A stretch of DNA of 64,000 nucleotides, from the NCBI GenBank assembly GCA_902765395.1, contig CACWZP010000001.1, forward strand, positions 157,583-221,582, given 5' to 3'. The stretch comes from an uncultured Eubacteriales bacterium (GTDB taxonomy: Bacteria; Bacillota; Clostridia; Christensenellales; Aristaeellaceae). The notes under the pieces were generated by a model that was given only the letters and a program-made list of their open reading frames with translations, was not told the DNA's origin and ran no database searches. The position numbers were made by a program, and so were the translations under genes. Shown one piece after another: positions 32,756-40,407 of the stretch. How positions within the stretch are numbered: position 1 is the first letter of the stretch; the number at the start of each line of letters is the position of its first letter.

Positions 32756-33658
32756 TCAAAACGGGAGTTCGTCGTCGTCCCTGGCGCGTCTGGTCGCGCC
32801 TCCGTAGAGGTCGTGGTTGACCAGCGCAGCGTAGTAGCTGTCGATGGTACTCGGCGCGTTGAACAGCGCCGCCAGGAGATACTTCTTGATGTTGCGCACC
32901 TGGGTTGTATTCCTGTCGAGGCAGTTCAGCACATATTCAATGTGCAGACTGTTCAGCCGCAGCAGCTTGTCCTTGACGGCGCGGGCGGGATATTCGTCCC
33001 CGGCAATGCTCATGGTCTCCCGCCGGGAGCAGAGTGTCTCCGTGATGAGATCGACGATTTCATCCAGGCGGCCTGCCGGGAACCGTTCGTCCTGTACCAG
33101 CACGTCATAGCTCAGGTTCCGCTTCACCAGCCGGCGCACGCTCTCCATGTCGAAGGGCGGGTCGGGATTGATTGGATCAGGATTTGATGCCTGCGTGCTT
33201 GATATTTTTATTATTTCTTTTTGGGGAATTGATTGCGGGGGATTCTCCTGTGCAGGTGCGGCCTGTTCAGGTTCTTCCTGTACAGGAGATGCCTGTGCAG
33301 GTTTCGCCTGTACTGGTTTCACCTGTACAGGATTTTCCCGTCCAGGTGGATTCGTGCCGGATTGCTGGGGCTGTTCGTATATCACGTACTCCATGCCCCG
33401 AAGCCGTCCGTGGTCGTCCCGCTGGCGGGAGCGTATGATGTAGCCGGCGCGCTCCAGCTCCTTGACCGCTTCACCGATTGCGTCCACGCCCTCTTTGCTG
33501 ATGACGGCGAGGCCCTTCAAGGTGTAGTCCCATTCTTCCGGCAGGGACAGCATCACCGAAAGCAAGCCTTTTGAACGGAGCGAAAGCCGCCTGTCCTTCA
33601 GATGGTGATTCGCCATCACGGTGTAGTTCTTTGTCTTTTCTACGCGAAATACCGCCAT
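32756..33658 (-). CDS. Replication initiator-like HTH protein (RepA_N/DUF6017 type)
   Basis: A 300-residue protein. The N-terminal 100 residues form a winged-helix initiator-like domain (MAVFRVEKTKNYTVMANHHL, SLRSKGLLSVMLSLPEEWDY, then GIGEAVKELERAGYI-like helices). A Pro/Gln-rich five-residue repeat linker (PVQxx, about 105-140) follows, then a C-terminal DUF6017-like domain. This three-part plan is that of RepA_N plasmid initiators, whose origin lies within the gene. The linker DNA here is a run of palindromic iterons. The start follows a purine-rich site; the longer frame upstream has none. Confidence 0.75.
   Translation of the reverse strand: MAVFRVEKTKNYTVMANHHLKDRRLSLRSKGLLSVMLSLPEEWDYTLKGLAVISKEGVDAIGEAVKELERAGYIIRSRQRDDHGRLRGMEYVIYEQPQQSGTNPPGRENPVQVKPVQAKPAQASPVQEEPEQAAPAQENPPQSIPQKEIIKISSTQASNPDPINPDPPFDMESVRRLVKRNLSYDVLVQDERFPAGRLDEIVDLITETLCSRRETMSIAGDEYPARAVKDKLLRLNSLHIEYVLNCLDRNTTQVRNIKKYLLAALFNAPSTIDSYYAALVNHDLYGGATRRARDDDELPF
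33199..33346. repeat. Seven 15-bp iterons beside an AT-rich tract: candidate origin
   Basis: The 10-bp palindrome CCTGTACAGG or a one- to two-base variant starts at 33247, 33262, 33277, 33292, 33307, 33322 and 33337, an exact 15-bp period. Directly beside them, 33199-33232 is rich in A and T within GC-rich surroundings. Iterons plus an AT-rich unwinding tract inside a rep gene is the known origin plan of RepA_N plasmids. The function here is inferred. Confidence 0.75.
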
Positions 33659-33782
33659 GCTTTTTCCCGCCTTTCTTGGCATATCCGGGGTAGTGGGCCC
33701 AGCAGATAGCCAGAGTGCAAATGAAGCTGATGAGGACAAATATGCCGATCAGCAGAGACAGGCCGATAAAAAAATCCTTCAT
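33471..33782 (-). CDS. Small membrane protein overlapping rep out of frame
   Basis: The first 30 residues form a membrane helix (FFIGLSLLIGIFVLISFICTLAICW). A basic segment (KKGGKKHGG) follows, and then the frame runs 188 bp into the rep-like gene in another frame, giving an Arg-rich tail. It starts at ATG after AAGGGTG, or at a GTG that overlaps the upstream stop. The N-terminus looks real; the overlapping tail may be an accident or a lost stop codon. Confidence 0.45.
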   Translation of the reverse strand: MKDFFIGLSLLIGIFVLISFICTLAICWAHYPGYAKKGGKKHGGISRRKDKELHRDGESPSEGQAAFAPFKRLAFGDAVPAGRMGLHLEGPRRHQQRGRGRNR

Positions 33783-33787
33783 GCTCG

Positions 33788-34234
33788 TCACACCCTTTCA
33801 AGTCGGGATTCAGCCGGTTCCTCGTTCTCGTTGCCAGGTTGTTCAGACTCGTCCGATTCCTGGAGATACTCGTTCATGTCCTGGTAGGCGTTATAGACAC
33901 GGCTCAGAACAAGATCGGTAGCGGTGAGCGGGGGAAAGGCACCTTCGGGCAGCTCCACTTCGCTCACGATGTAGCAGAGCACCAGCAGAAGATAGGCGGC
34001 ATCAATATTTCCAATCGCCCACAACTCACTGATGATGTTGACGATTTGGTGAATGTCCAAGCCCATAACCTTCAGCGCGTCCATGACCTGATAGGTGGTT
34101 TCGCCGCTGATGAAGTTGACTTCCACTTCTGCCGCTTGCCCGTCACGGCTATCTTCTTCGGTGCCAGTGAATTGGGACTGGTCTCTGCAAAGGATGGACA
34201 GGATCAGTTCCTTATCAATTCCATTCAGGCTCAT
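33788..34234 (-). CDS. Acidic hypothetical protein, first gene of the ICE leftward operon
   Basis: A 148-residue acidic protein of unknown family with a hydrophobic middle (IDAAYLLLVLCYIVSEVELP) and a Glu/Ser/Asp-rich end. It starts after GAAGGAGGGAG. It is the first gene downstream of an intrinsic terminator (34,260-34,284), so its expression may depend on reading through that hairpin. Confidence 0.55.
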   Translation of the reverse strand: MSLNGIDKELILSILCRDQSQFTGTEEDSRDGQAAEVEVNFISGETTYQVMDALKVMGLDIHQIVNIISELWAIGNIDAAYLLLVLCYIVSEVELPEGAFPPLTATDLVLSRVYNAYQDMNEYLQESDESEQPGNENEEPAESRLERV

Positions 34235-34259
34235 AGTCTCCCTCCTTCAAAATGGCAAC

Positions 34260-34284
34260 AAAAAAGACCAGCTGGCTGCTGGTC
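34260..34284 (-). terminator. Terminator or attenuator before the ICE operon
   Basis: A perfect 7-bp stem (GACCAGC 34266-34272, GCTGGTC 34278-34284) followed on the minus strand by six T residues. It lies about 25 bp upstream of the first leftward gene. It either ends transcription coming from the integrase side or attenuates the operon. Confidence 0.7.
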
Positions 34285-34549
34285 AGATTTGCTGGGTTGT
34301 GGTATGCGATTATCCATATGCAGGATTGAGCTTTGCTTCTTGCAAGGCACTTTCTCTCAAAAACGCGGCCAAATCATGCCTTGTGCCCATCGTACCCTTA
34401 TAAGCGTTCCGTACCCTTGAAACGTACCCTTATAAGGACAACACGATGCGATTCAATGCGGCCTTATTTGAACAGGCTGCACGGAAAACACGAACTTGGG
34501 ATTGTATAAATGGCACAAAACGATACTATCCGAACGCCCTCCCTTAAAG
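34285..34549. other. Right end of the ICE, non-coding
   Basis: No convincing gene is seen between the terminator and the tRNA-type repeat. It holds three GTACCCTT-led 13-mers (starting at 34392, 34411 and 34424; the first and third are identical, GTACCCTTATAAG), which may be binding sites for an integrase or excision factor at the element end. Promoter elements for the leftward operon may also lie here, but none stands out. Confidence 0.5.
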
Positions 34550-34648
34550 TTGGTAAGGATGAGGTCGCCGGTTCGAATCCGGCCATCAGCTCCATTAAAC
34601 CAGTCAGAAATGACTGGTTTTCTTATGCTTTTGGGCGATTTTTGCAGG
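34550..34648 (+). repeat. attL-type repeat: tRNA-Thr 3' fragment plus terminator (copy 1)
   Basis: Identical over 99 bp to 56,280-56,378. It starts at the first base of the anticodon loop (TTGGTAA, anticodon GGT) and runs through the T-arm (GGTTCGAATCC) and the acceptor 3' half to CCA at 34594. It then includes a GAAA-loop terminator hairpin (34,597-34,621) and 27 more bases. The 5' half of the tRNA is absent. This is the junction of the left ICE with the right element. Confidence 0.93.
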
Positions 34649-34749
34649 CAAAAACCGGGGTCAAAATCACATTCCAAATCACATTCCGGACGTTATTTGG
34701 AATTTTCCTTCCTATTATGTGCGTCAAAAAAGTGCAATCACATTTTTCA
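34649..34749. repeat. Short direct repeats next to the integrase
   Basis: AATCACATTCC occurs twice in tandem (34665-34675, 34677-34687) and related CAATCACATTT and CATCACATC copies lie just before the integrase stop. Integrases of this class often bind short arm-type repeats near the att core; that role is inferred. Confidence 0.4.
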
Positions 34750-35979
34750 TCACATCGCTGCGCCCCCTGGCAGCCCATAGAGCATTGAAACCGTCTTGGC
34801 GGCGTTAAGTTTCTGCGGTCTGCCTTTCACGTAGTGCTTCAGCGTCATCGCGGATGTGGTGTGGCCGGCTGCGTCCTTGGCGACGTTGATGTCCTTCGTG
34901 GTGTCGTAAATGTCCGTCAACACCGTCGTGCGGAACCGGCGCGGCAGGATGGGCTCGTCGAAGCTGATGTCCTTCTGGATGCGCCGGCACATCCGCCGCA
35001 CCTGTGTGTAGCTGAGCGGCTCCTTGCCGCCGAAGATGAAATCGCTCGCCCTGCCCTCCGGTAAGCAGTCGCGGATGCCCTCGGCCAGGTCGATGTCGCG
35101 ACGGCTGGCTTCCGTCTTCGTCGCCTTGACCTCCGGCTGGTTGCGCGTCGGGTGCGTCACCGAGCGCCGCACATGGATCAGGTTCAGCTTTCGGTCAATG
35201 TCCTCGTGCTTCAAGCCGAGAGCCTCCTCCAGCCTCAGCGGATGCAGGGCCATCAGCGCGATGAACGCGCGATCGTCCGCCCGCTTCACCTGATTGAGCC
35301 TGGAGACGATGGTCTGCATCTGCTCCACCGTGTAGGGTTCGGTGGGCTTTGGCGCGCGTCCCGTGATTCTGATGCTCTTCGACGCCAACGGGTTTTTGAC
35401 GATGATTTCATCCTCAATCGCCTGCTGGAAGATCATGTTGAGCACCATCTTCGCCTTGAGCTTGGTCTCCTTTGCGCCCTGGATGCCGTTGAACATCGCC
35501 TGAACATCCGCCGGCTTGATGTCCTCTACGTCCATCTCCCCGAAGGCGGGGATCAGGTAGCGCTTCAACTGGCGCTCGTAGGTCGTTGCCGTTGCGGTTT
35601 CGACGTTCGGGCGTGAAAAGATGTCGAACCACGTCTGTGCGTACTGTGCAAAGTTGTGTTTATCGTGTGGAGCCTGCGCGGGCGCTGCCTGCGGCGCCGC
35701 CATCTGAAACAGCTTCTCCGCGTATTCCTGCTCGCTGTTCGCGGTGATCCACACCTGGCGGCCGTCGATGGTGACGCGTCGCTTGATCTTGGGATTTGCC
35801 ATGTCGCTGTCCTCCTCAGACAGCCTGACTTCCAGTTTCCCTGTGGAGTTGTCAAGGTTCGCCGGGGTTGTCCCCATCAACGATTGTATCATATCCGCCT
35901 GGGTTTTGCAAACCTTCGTCAGCGCGTCGATCTGTTCTTCGAGCGTGTGCACATGGCTCTGAATGTCTTGCTGTGTCAT
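34750..35979 (-). CDS. int: Tyrosine-family site-specific integrase
   Basis: About 410 residues. A coiled-coil-like N-terminus (LEEQIDALTKVCKTQADMI) is followed by an arm-binding region, a SAM-like core-binding domain (about 110-205) and the catalytic domain. Visible catalytic residues are Arg in HPLRLEEALGL, Lys in ATKTEASRRD, Arg in RRFRTTVL, His in AAGHTTSAM and the Tyr nucleophile in LKHYVKG. The first His of the usual HxxR box is Arg. The start is uncertain: an internal ATG at 35802 has a far better ribosome site (GAGGAGG). It lies 101 bp from the tRNA-type repeat and should catalyse integration and excision of the 21.7-kb element. Confidence 0.92.
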   Translation of the reverse strand: MTQQDIQSHVHTLEEQIDALTKVCKTQADMIQSLMGTTPANLDNSTGKLEVRLSEEDSDMANPKIKRRVTIDGRQVWITANSEQEYAEKLFQMAAPQAAPAQAPHDKHNFAQYAQTWFDIFSRPNVETATATTYERQLKRYLIPAFGEMDVEDIKPADVQAMFNGIQGAKETKLKAKMVLNMIFQQAIEDEIIVKNPLASKSIRITGRAPKPTEPYTVEQMQTIVSRLNQVKRADDRAFIALMALHPLRLEEALGLKHEDIDRKLNLIHVRRSVTHPTRNQPEVKATKTEASRRDIDLAEGIRDCLPEGRASDFIFGGKEPLSYTQVRRMCRRIQKDISFDEPILPRRFRTTVLTDIYDTTKDINVAKDAAGHTTSAMTLKHYVKGRPQKLNAAKTVSMLYGLPGGAAM

Positions 35980-36006
35980 TGTGTTTTTTATCATCTCCTC
36001 GTCAAT

Positions 36007-36032
36007 CAAAACAACCGCCCGTTTCAGGGCGG
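36007..36032 (-). terminator. Terminator between primase and integrase genes
   Basis: A 6-bp GC stem (CCGCCC 36015-36020, GGGCGG 36027-36032) followed on the minus strand by TTGTTTTGATT. It begins 35 bp after the primase stop and would isolate the integrase gene. Confidence 0.55.
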
Positions 36033-36066
36033 CTGGTCGTAAAGTGTATTCTGGATTTGTTGGCCG

Positions 36067-37380
36067 TCAAAGCTGTGTGTTGATGAGCACATGGACGCCG
36101 TGATAGCCTCTGGCCTTCTTCCCGTATCCGGCGTCCAGATTCTTGTCGTAAGTGATGTTCAGCCTGCCCTCATTGTTCCGCAGGATGGTGCTGAACGTGC
36201 GCTCTGTGAAGGGCTTTTCCACGTTGTCCTCGCACCAGCGCCTGTAGGTCTGGAACAGCTCCTTTGTGGTGGCATGGGTGACGGGATCGAAGCGGATGTA
36301 GCCCGTGGAGCCCAGGAAGTCCAGCACATTGTTGTCGATGTGCCGGATCTCCGCCATGTTCCGCTGGGTGCGCTCGCTGATCGTGAATCGAAACTGGTTG
36401 CGCATCAGCCGGTGCAGACCCTCCAGGCACCACAGCGCGATTCCCTCCGCCTCCCGGATCAGGCGGTCGCCCAGGAAGGGATCGTCCTTCCGATCGGGCG
36501 GCTTTTCGCGCACCTTCAAAATCAGCTGCCGCCGATAGAATCCGTCGGACTTGTCATAGAGTGCCGCCAGAGAGCCGTTGCCAAAGCCGATCAGCCGGGC
36601 ATAGAGAAACCCCTGGTAGCTCTGTTTGCCTTTCCTCTCCAAATCGATCTTGTCTTCCATTGTGATGATGGCTTTCAGGATGTTCGTGTCCGGCAAGGCG
36701 CTCATGTTCATGTCGTCGTCCAGCATCAAGAGCTTACCCTCCAGGTCGGCGCGGGCGAAGCGATTTGTCGCCAGCTTAACGATGCTGCTGGTGTTCATGT
36801 TGTCGCCCAGGATCGCCCGCAGCACGCGGCCCACCCGCGATTTGCCTTCGCCGCCGTTCCCGATGAGCAGCAGCATCTGCTGTGCCTTGTTGGAAGGGAT
36901 CAGCAGATAGCCCATGAATTCCTGAAAGGCCGGGATGTCCTCCTCGTAGAACAGCTCTTTCAGGAAGGCCAGCCATCGCTTCGGCTCCGGTGCATTCGGA
37001 TTGTATTTCACGGCCAGCCGATTCAGGCAGAACTGCATTTCAGAGCTGAACGCGCCGTCCAGATAATAGGTGCCGTTGGCGAAGTGCACCCGATCCGCTT
37101 GAATCGGCAGGGCTTCCGAATGGGCGCAGTATTTCAGCGCGTTTGTCAGGTTCAGCACGGTCTTCTTGACATCGCCCTTCATGAGATAAGGCTCGACCTC
37201 TGCAAAGATCATCTGCTGCACCTCTTCATCGGGGATGTGGCCGTTTACGTCGTAGACCCGGTCGTGGACGCATTTCAGGGGATGCGCCTCCATAAATGCC
37301 CTGGCAAAGCCGATGGCGTTGATCTCCTTGCCGTTGTACCAAATCGGGTCAAGCGGCTGCTTTTGTTGGTTCTGGTTCAT
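36067..37380 (-). CDS. Phage/plasmid-type SF3 helicase (P4-like primase C-terminal type)
   Basis: A 437-residue protein. A D5_N-like region (about 60-165) precedes an SF3 helicase: Walker A GNGGEGKSRVG (about 190), Walker B KLLMLDDDMN (about 228) and sensor region RLIGFGNGSL (about 275). A winged-helix domain ends it. No N-terminal polymerase domain is seen, so it is probably the helicase/loader for element replication. The start follows TGGAGGAA; the longer frame has no ribosome site. Confidence 0.85.
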   Translation of the reverse strand: MNQNQQKQPLDPIWYNGKEINAIGFARAFMEAHPLKCVHDRVYDVNGHIPDEEVQQMIFAEVEPYLMKGDVKKTVLNLTNALKYCAHSEALPIQADRVHFANGTYYLDGAFSSEMQFCLNRLAVKYNPNAPEPKRWLAFLKELFYEEDIPAFQEFMGYLLIPSNKAQQMLLLIGNGGEGKSRVGRVLRAILGDNMNTSSIVKLATNRFARADLEGKLLMLDDDMNMSALPDTNILKAIITMEDKIDLERKGKQSYQGFLYARLIGFGNGSLAALYDKSDGFYRRQLILKVREKPPDRKDDPFLGDRLIREAEGIALWCLEGLHRLMRNQFRFTISERTQRNMAEIRHIDNNVLDFLGSTGYIRFDPVTHATTKELFQTYRRWCEDNVEKPFTERTFSTILRNNEGRLNITYDKNLDAGYGKKARGYHGVHVLINTQL

Positions 37381-37461
37381 ATTTCCTCCATTGATTGAAT
37401 TGCGCCCTCCGGGCGTGCCGGAGGGCGCGGTCGTTTTTGGCATAAAGGCATCTTTCAGTCC

Positions 37462-37497
37462 TTTACATCATACCCTAATTGTGATAGAATATTATCA
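37462..37497 (+). promoter_or_regulatory. Toxin-antitoxin promoter with interrupted palindrome
   Basis: TTTACA (37462-37467), a 17-bp gap and TAGAAT (37485-37490) form a good promoter. The sequence TGATAGAATATTATCA (37482-37497) is an imperfect palindrome across the -10, a likely operator for the antitoxin. Confidence 0.65.
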
Positions 37498-37529
37498 TTA
37501 AAAGCCATATGCGGAAGGGAGCCTCTGCC

Positions 37530-37784
37530 ATGATCATCAAACCGTCATCCGCGCTACGGAACAACTACAGCAGTATATCCAGCATTGCGAAGGAGACCCA
37601 GGAGCCGGTCTATATTACCGTAAACGGAGAGGGCGACGGCGTGTTCATGGACATGGAAGCCTTTGAGCGCCGGGAGCAGCTGCTCAACCTGCGGGCGCGC
37701 ATCCTGCAGGCCGAGGAAGAGCGTTTGCACGGCGCCAGGACCATGAGCGTCGCTGAGGCGCGGGAGGCATTGAGGAAGCTATGA
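37530..37784 (+). CDS. Phd/YefM-family antitoxin
   Basis: An 84-residue protein with the Phd/YefM fold pattern: IIKPSSALRNNYSSISSIA (residues 2-20), then EPVYITVNGEGDGVFMDMEAF (split: PVYITVNGEGDGVFM), and a helical, acidic C-terminus that would wrap the toxin. It starts after AAGGGAG and overlaps the toxin gene by 4 bp (ATGA). It stabilises the element and represses its own promoter by family precedent. Confidence 0.85.
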   Translation: MIIKPSSALRNNYSSISSIAKETQEPVYITVNGEGDGVFMDMEAFERREQLLNLRARILQAEEERLHGARTMSVAEAREALRKL

Positions 37785-38125
37785 GAATTGAAATCCTCCC
37801 CTCCGCCTGGGAAGGCCTGGCCCAGATCAAATACAGGGTGCAGGCCGACTTTGGCGAAGAAGTCGCGCTCAATGTCGCCGATCATATTCTGGACAGCCTG
37901 GAGCGCCTGGAGCAATTCCCGGATTCCGGCTCCATGACGCCCGATTCGTGGCTCAATGCCATGGGTTTCCGCATGGTCATCTCCGACAAGCGGAATGTAT
38001 CCGTCTTCCGAAAGGTGGATGAGAGCATCTTTGTCTACATCATCGCCGACACCCGGACGGAGTATGCCAAGGTGTTCAAGGATATGGTTGTCTCTGACCC
38101 CGGAATCCTCGCAAAAGACGAATAG
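37781..38125 (+). CDS. RelE/ParE-superfamily toxin
   Basis: A 114-residue protein with the ParE/RelE pattern (PSAWEGLAQIKYRVQADFGEE, split: AWEGLAQIKYRVQ; then LERLEQFPDSG and a C-terminal FRMVISDKRNVSVFRKVD strand set). The FRMV and VFRKVDES strands match the usual R-rich core. Whether it targets mRNA or gyrase cannot be told. It is the second gene of the pair, as expected. It ends seven bases before the convergent relaxase gene. Confidence 0.83.
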   Translation: MRIEILPSAWEGLAQIKYRVQADFGEEVALNVADHILDSLERLEQFPDSGSMTPDSWLNAMGFRMVISDKRNVSVFRKVDESIFVYIIADTRTEYAKVFKDMVVSDPGILAKDE

Positions 38126-38131
38126 CGACTG

Positions 38132-39736
38132 TCAAAGCGACGGCTCGCTCCTTTTTCGCCGGGGCGGCTGTGATTCGCGGGTTCGGACAGGCTGCGGCTT
38201 CTCCCGCTCCGGCAGGGGCATGCCCAGGATGGCGCGGACGTTGGTGTCCATCGTCTGGAATGTCCTTCGCACCTTGAGCAGGGGCTTCAGATCTTCCTTC
38301 TGCTGGTCGCGCTCCGCCTGCAATTCCGCTTTGGCGGCCTTGAGCGCGCCCATCTTCGGAAAGCCTGTTTCCCCATAGTGCTCCTTCAGCCAGCGCGCGG
38401 ATTCCTCATAGCGGTCGATGTCCGTGGCATGCGCGTCGCGAAAGGCCGCCCTGTCCGGGGCGTTCAGGAATTCCGCGTACAGCTTCTTCCGGCTCAGGTA
38501 GCTGCCCAGATGGTGAATCGCGGCGTTGGTCTCCTTGAGCCTGCTCTCCGTCTCCCGCAGCGCGGCGCAGGCGTCGCGGTAGTCCTGGTCGAACTCAGCC
38601 TTCTTCTCCTCCAATTCCTGGAGGGAACCGAAGTGATTTCGCTGGAGCCAGGATACCGTGCGCGCCATGGTCTGGATGTTGGAAATGGTGACCTTCCGGG
38701 CATAGGCGAGGCTCCGTTGGGCTTTGACGCATGTCTGCAAGTCCACTACCAGCCGCAGGTCGGACGGCATGGTGAGCACGTAGGACAAGCCGCCGGGATG
38801 TCCCATGAGCAGCTCCACGTTTCGATCCTCATAATCCCGCCCCAGCCGCTTGCCGCGGATGGGCCTTTTCCTGCCGGGCAGAAGATAGCTGACGGTCCCG
38901 CGGCTTTTCCTGACCTGGATATGGTACTTTTCTTCCAGTACTCTCGCGTAGTCCTCCCAGCTCTTGACCTTTGGAAGAACGCGATCAATGGCCTCGCGCA
39001 GCATTTCCACATCCGTTCGGAAGACGGTTTTGCGCGGCGGGGAACCGGCCTCGATCAGCGCCTCATTCTTCGCGTCCAGCTTCGCCTGTCCGCGCTGTTT
39101 TGCCCAATACTCCGCCTCCGTGGTTTTGCTGCTCGTCGGCAGCAGGAAGTCCACGGTGTTCAGGTGCTCCCTGACACAGATGGCGTTCAGTTCCTGCTGC
39201 ATTTCGCCCAGCAGCTGCCGGGTGACGTGGTGCTTGTAGCCGGCCTTTGTGTCGATATCCCGCTCCATGAAATCCTGCCGGGGCTCGTCCAGCATGCGCA
39301 GGCTGTTCAGCACGATGTGGACATGGAGGTTGCCGCTGTGGTTGTGGCCGTCTGTGTGCGTCACCACCAGCACCTGATGCCCGGCAAAGAACTTTTGGGC
39401 GAACTCCATGCCGATGGCCTGCACCTTGTCCGGTGTCAGGCCATTCTCCGTCTTGTCCCTGGGGTCGAAGCTGATGATGTAGTGGTGGGCCTTGATCTCA
39501 CCGTATTCGCAGTTCTTGCAATACTGCCGATTCAGCTGGATGCAGTCCGTATCGAAGTTGAATGGGTCGCAGTTGATGCCGCCCATGATGAACGCCTCCC
39601 GGAAGATCATCCTGCCTTCGTCGTCCAGGATGGGCTGGCGGTGGCGCGGGTCGTGCTTGAACAGCAGATACTGCTGCATCTTGGCGTAGTTACTGCTCTT
39701 CACGGCGATATGCTTGAGGATGGCCGTTGCGCTCAC
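38132..39736 (-). CDS. mobA: Relaxase of the mobilizable element (MobA/VirD2 type)
   Basis: A 534-residue relaxase with a Cys-containing N-terminal insert (RQYCKNCEYGEIKAHH, about 72-87). The metal-binding motif HNHSGNLHVHIVLNS (about 130-145) follows, and then a long helical, basic C-terminus (about 330-534). It is clearly distinct from the ICE relaxase at 4108-5478, so this element has its own oriT specificity. It lacks a coupling protein and a channel, and so would depend on a helper such as the adjacent ICE. It overlaps mobC by 47 bp. Confidence 0.9.
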   Translation of the reverse strand: MSATAILKHIAVKSSNYAKMQQYLLFKHDPRHRQPILDDEGRMIFREAFIMGGINCDPFNFDTDCIQLNRQYCKNCEYGEIKAHHYIISFDPRDKTENGLTPDKVQAIGMEFAQKFFAGHQVLVVTHTDGHNHSGNLHVHIVLNSLRMLDEPRQDFMERDIDTKAGYKHHVTRQLLGEMQQELNAICVREHLNTVDFLLPTSSKTTEAEYWAKQRGQAKLDAKNEALIEAGSPPRKTVFRTDVEMLREAIDRVLPKVKSWEDYARVLEEKYHIQVRKSRGTVSYLLPGRKRPIRGKRLGRDYEDRNVELLMGHPGGLSYVLTMPSDLRLVVDLQTCVKAQRSLAYARKVTISNIQTMARTVSWLQRNHFGSLQELEEKKAEFDQDYRDACAALRETESRLKETNAAIHHLGSYLSRKKLYAEFLNAPDRAAFRDAHATDIDRYEESARWLKEHYGETGFPKMGALKAAKAELQAERDQQKEDLKPLLKVRRTFQTMDTNVRAILGMPLPEREKPQPVRTRESQPPRRKRSEPSL

Positions 39737-40082
39737 CTCCCAGGGCGTCCACCTTGTACTTCATCTCATACAGCATACGGACGCACTCCTGAAGCCCGGC
39801 GTGCATCCGGGCATCCATGGGAATACCACTGTTCAGCTTCCATGCGATCTGGTTCAGGTTGTTGCCGATCCGGCTGAACTCCGCGGTCAGCTCGCGCAGG
39901 CCGGGCAGCTCCACGGACCGGACTTCGCGCACGCTGACCTTTCCCCTGACGATCAGATCGCGCACGCACTCCACAAGGGTCTGGTTGGATCTGCCTGCGA
40001 TGTCGTTCAGCCTGGCATACATGGGCTCGTCCAGGCGGACGGTCAGCTTGTGAATCAATGGGTTGTTTCTGGGTTTGTTCAT
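39690..40082 (-). CDS. mobC: MobC-like relaxosome protein of the mobilizable element
   Basis: A 130-residue protein with a ribbon-helix-helix N-terminus (HKLTVRLDEPMYARLNDIAG) and the MobC signature LTAEFSRIGNNLNQIAWKLN (about 74-93). It starts after AAAGGAGAT. It would bind the inverted repeats directly upstream and help the relaxase nick them. Confidence 0.9.
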   Translation of the reverse strand: MNKPRNNPLIHKLTVRLDEPMYARLNDIAGRSNQTLVECVRDLIVRGKVSVREVRSVELPGLRELTAEFSRIGNNLNQIAWKLNSGIPMDARMHAGLQECVRMLYEMKYKVDALGGERNGHPQAYRREEQ

Positions 40083-40163
40083 AAACATCTCCTTTTCTCT
40101 GAATGGTCTGTCATGGCCATTGCCATGCTGCGAATGAAATGAGCCAACCACGCGGAGCACGGA

Positions 40164-40270
40164 TCAATCAGGACGCTCATAGCATCCTGATTGACGGGTC
40201 CGGGGGAACCCCGGCAAGATTGCCTCGCGTCAGAATGCGAAGCATTATGACGTCGCAGGCGAATCTTGCC
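40164..40270. other. Candidate oriT: nested inverted repeats upstream of mobC
   Basis: A perfect 10-bp inverted repeat (TCAATCAGGA 40164-40173 with 40185-40194; 11-base loop) is followed by a longer near-perfect pair (40213-40225 with 40257-40270) enclosing a further GCGTCA/TGACG(T)CGC stem. Placement just upstream of mobC is where oriT usually lies. The nick site cannot be named from sequence alone. Confidence 0.55.
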
Positions 40271-40382
40271 CTTCTCTCGCTCAGAAAGAGCTCGAAGAAA
40301 ACGCCTGGCGGCTGGCAATTTGAAGATGGATAGGGGCAAGGGAAGGGCGCACCCCCATGCACCCTTCCCGGTGAAAAAGAGG

Positions 40383-40407
40383 AAAACGGGTGCATGCGCG
40401 CACCCGT
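40383..40407 (-). terminator. Terminator after the parMR pair
   Basis: An 8-bp stem (ACGGGTGC 40386-40393, GCACCCGT 40400-40407) overlaps the stop codon of the ParR-like gene. On the minus strand it is followed by TTTTCCTCTTTTTC. Confidence 0.7.

Noticed and set aside
34550-34594. A complete tRNA-Thr gene
   Set aside because: Only the anticodon loop to CCA is present; upstream bases cannot form the D-arm or the 5' acceptor strand. The same holds for the copy at 56,280.
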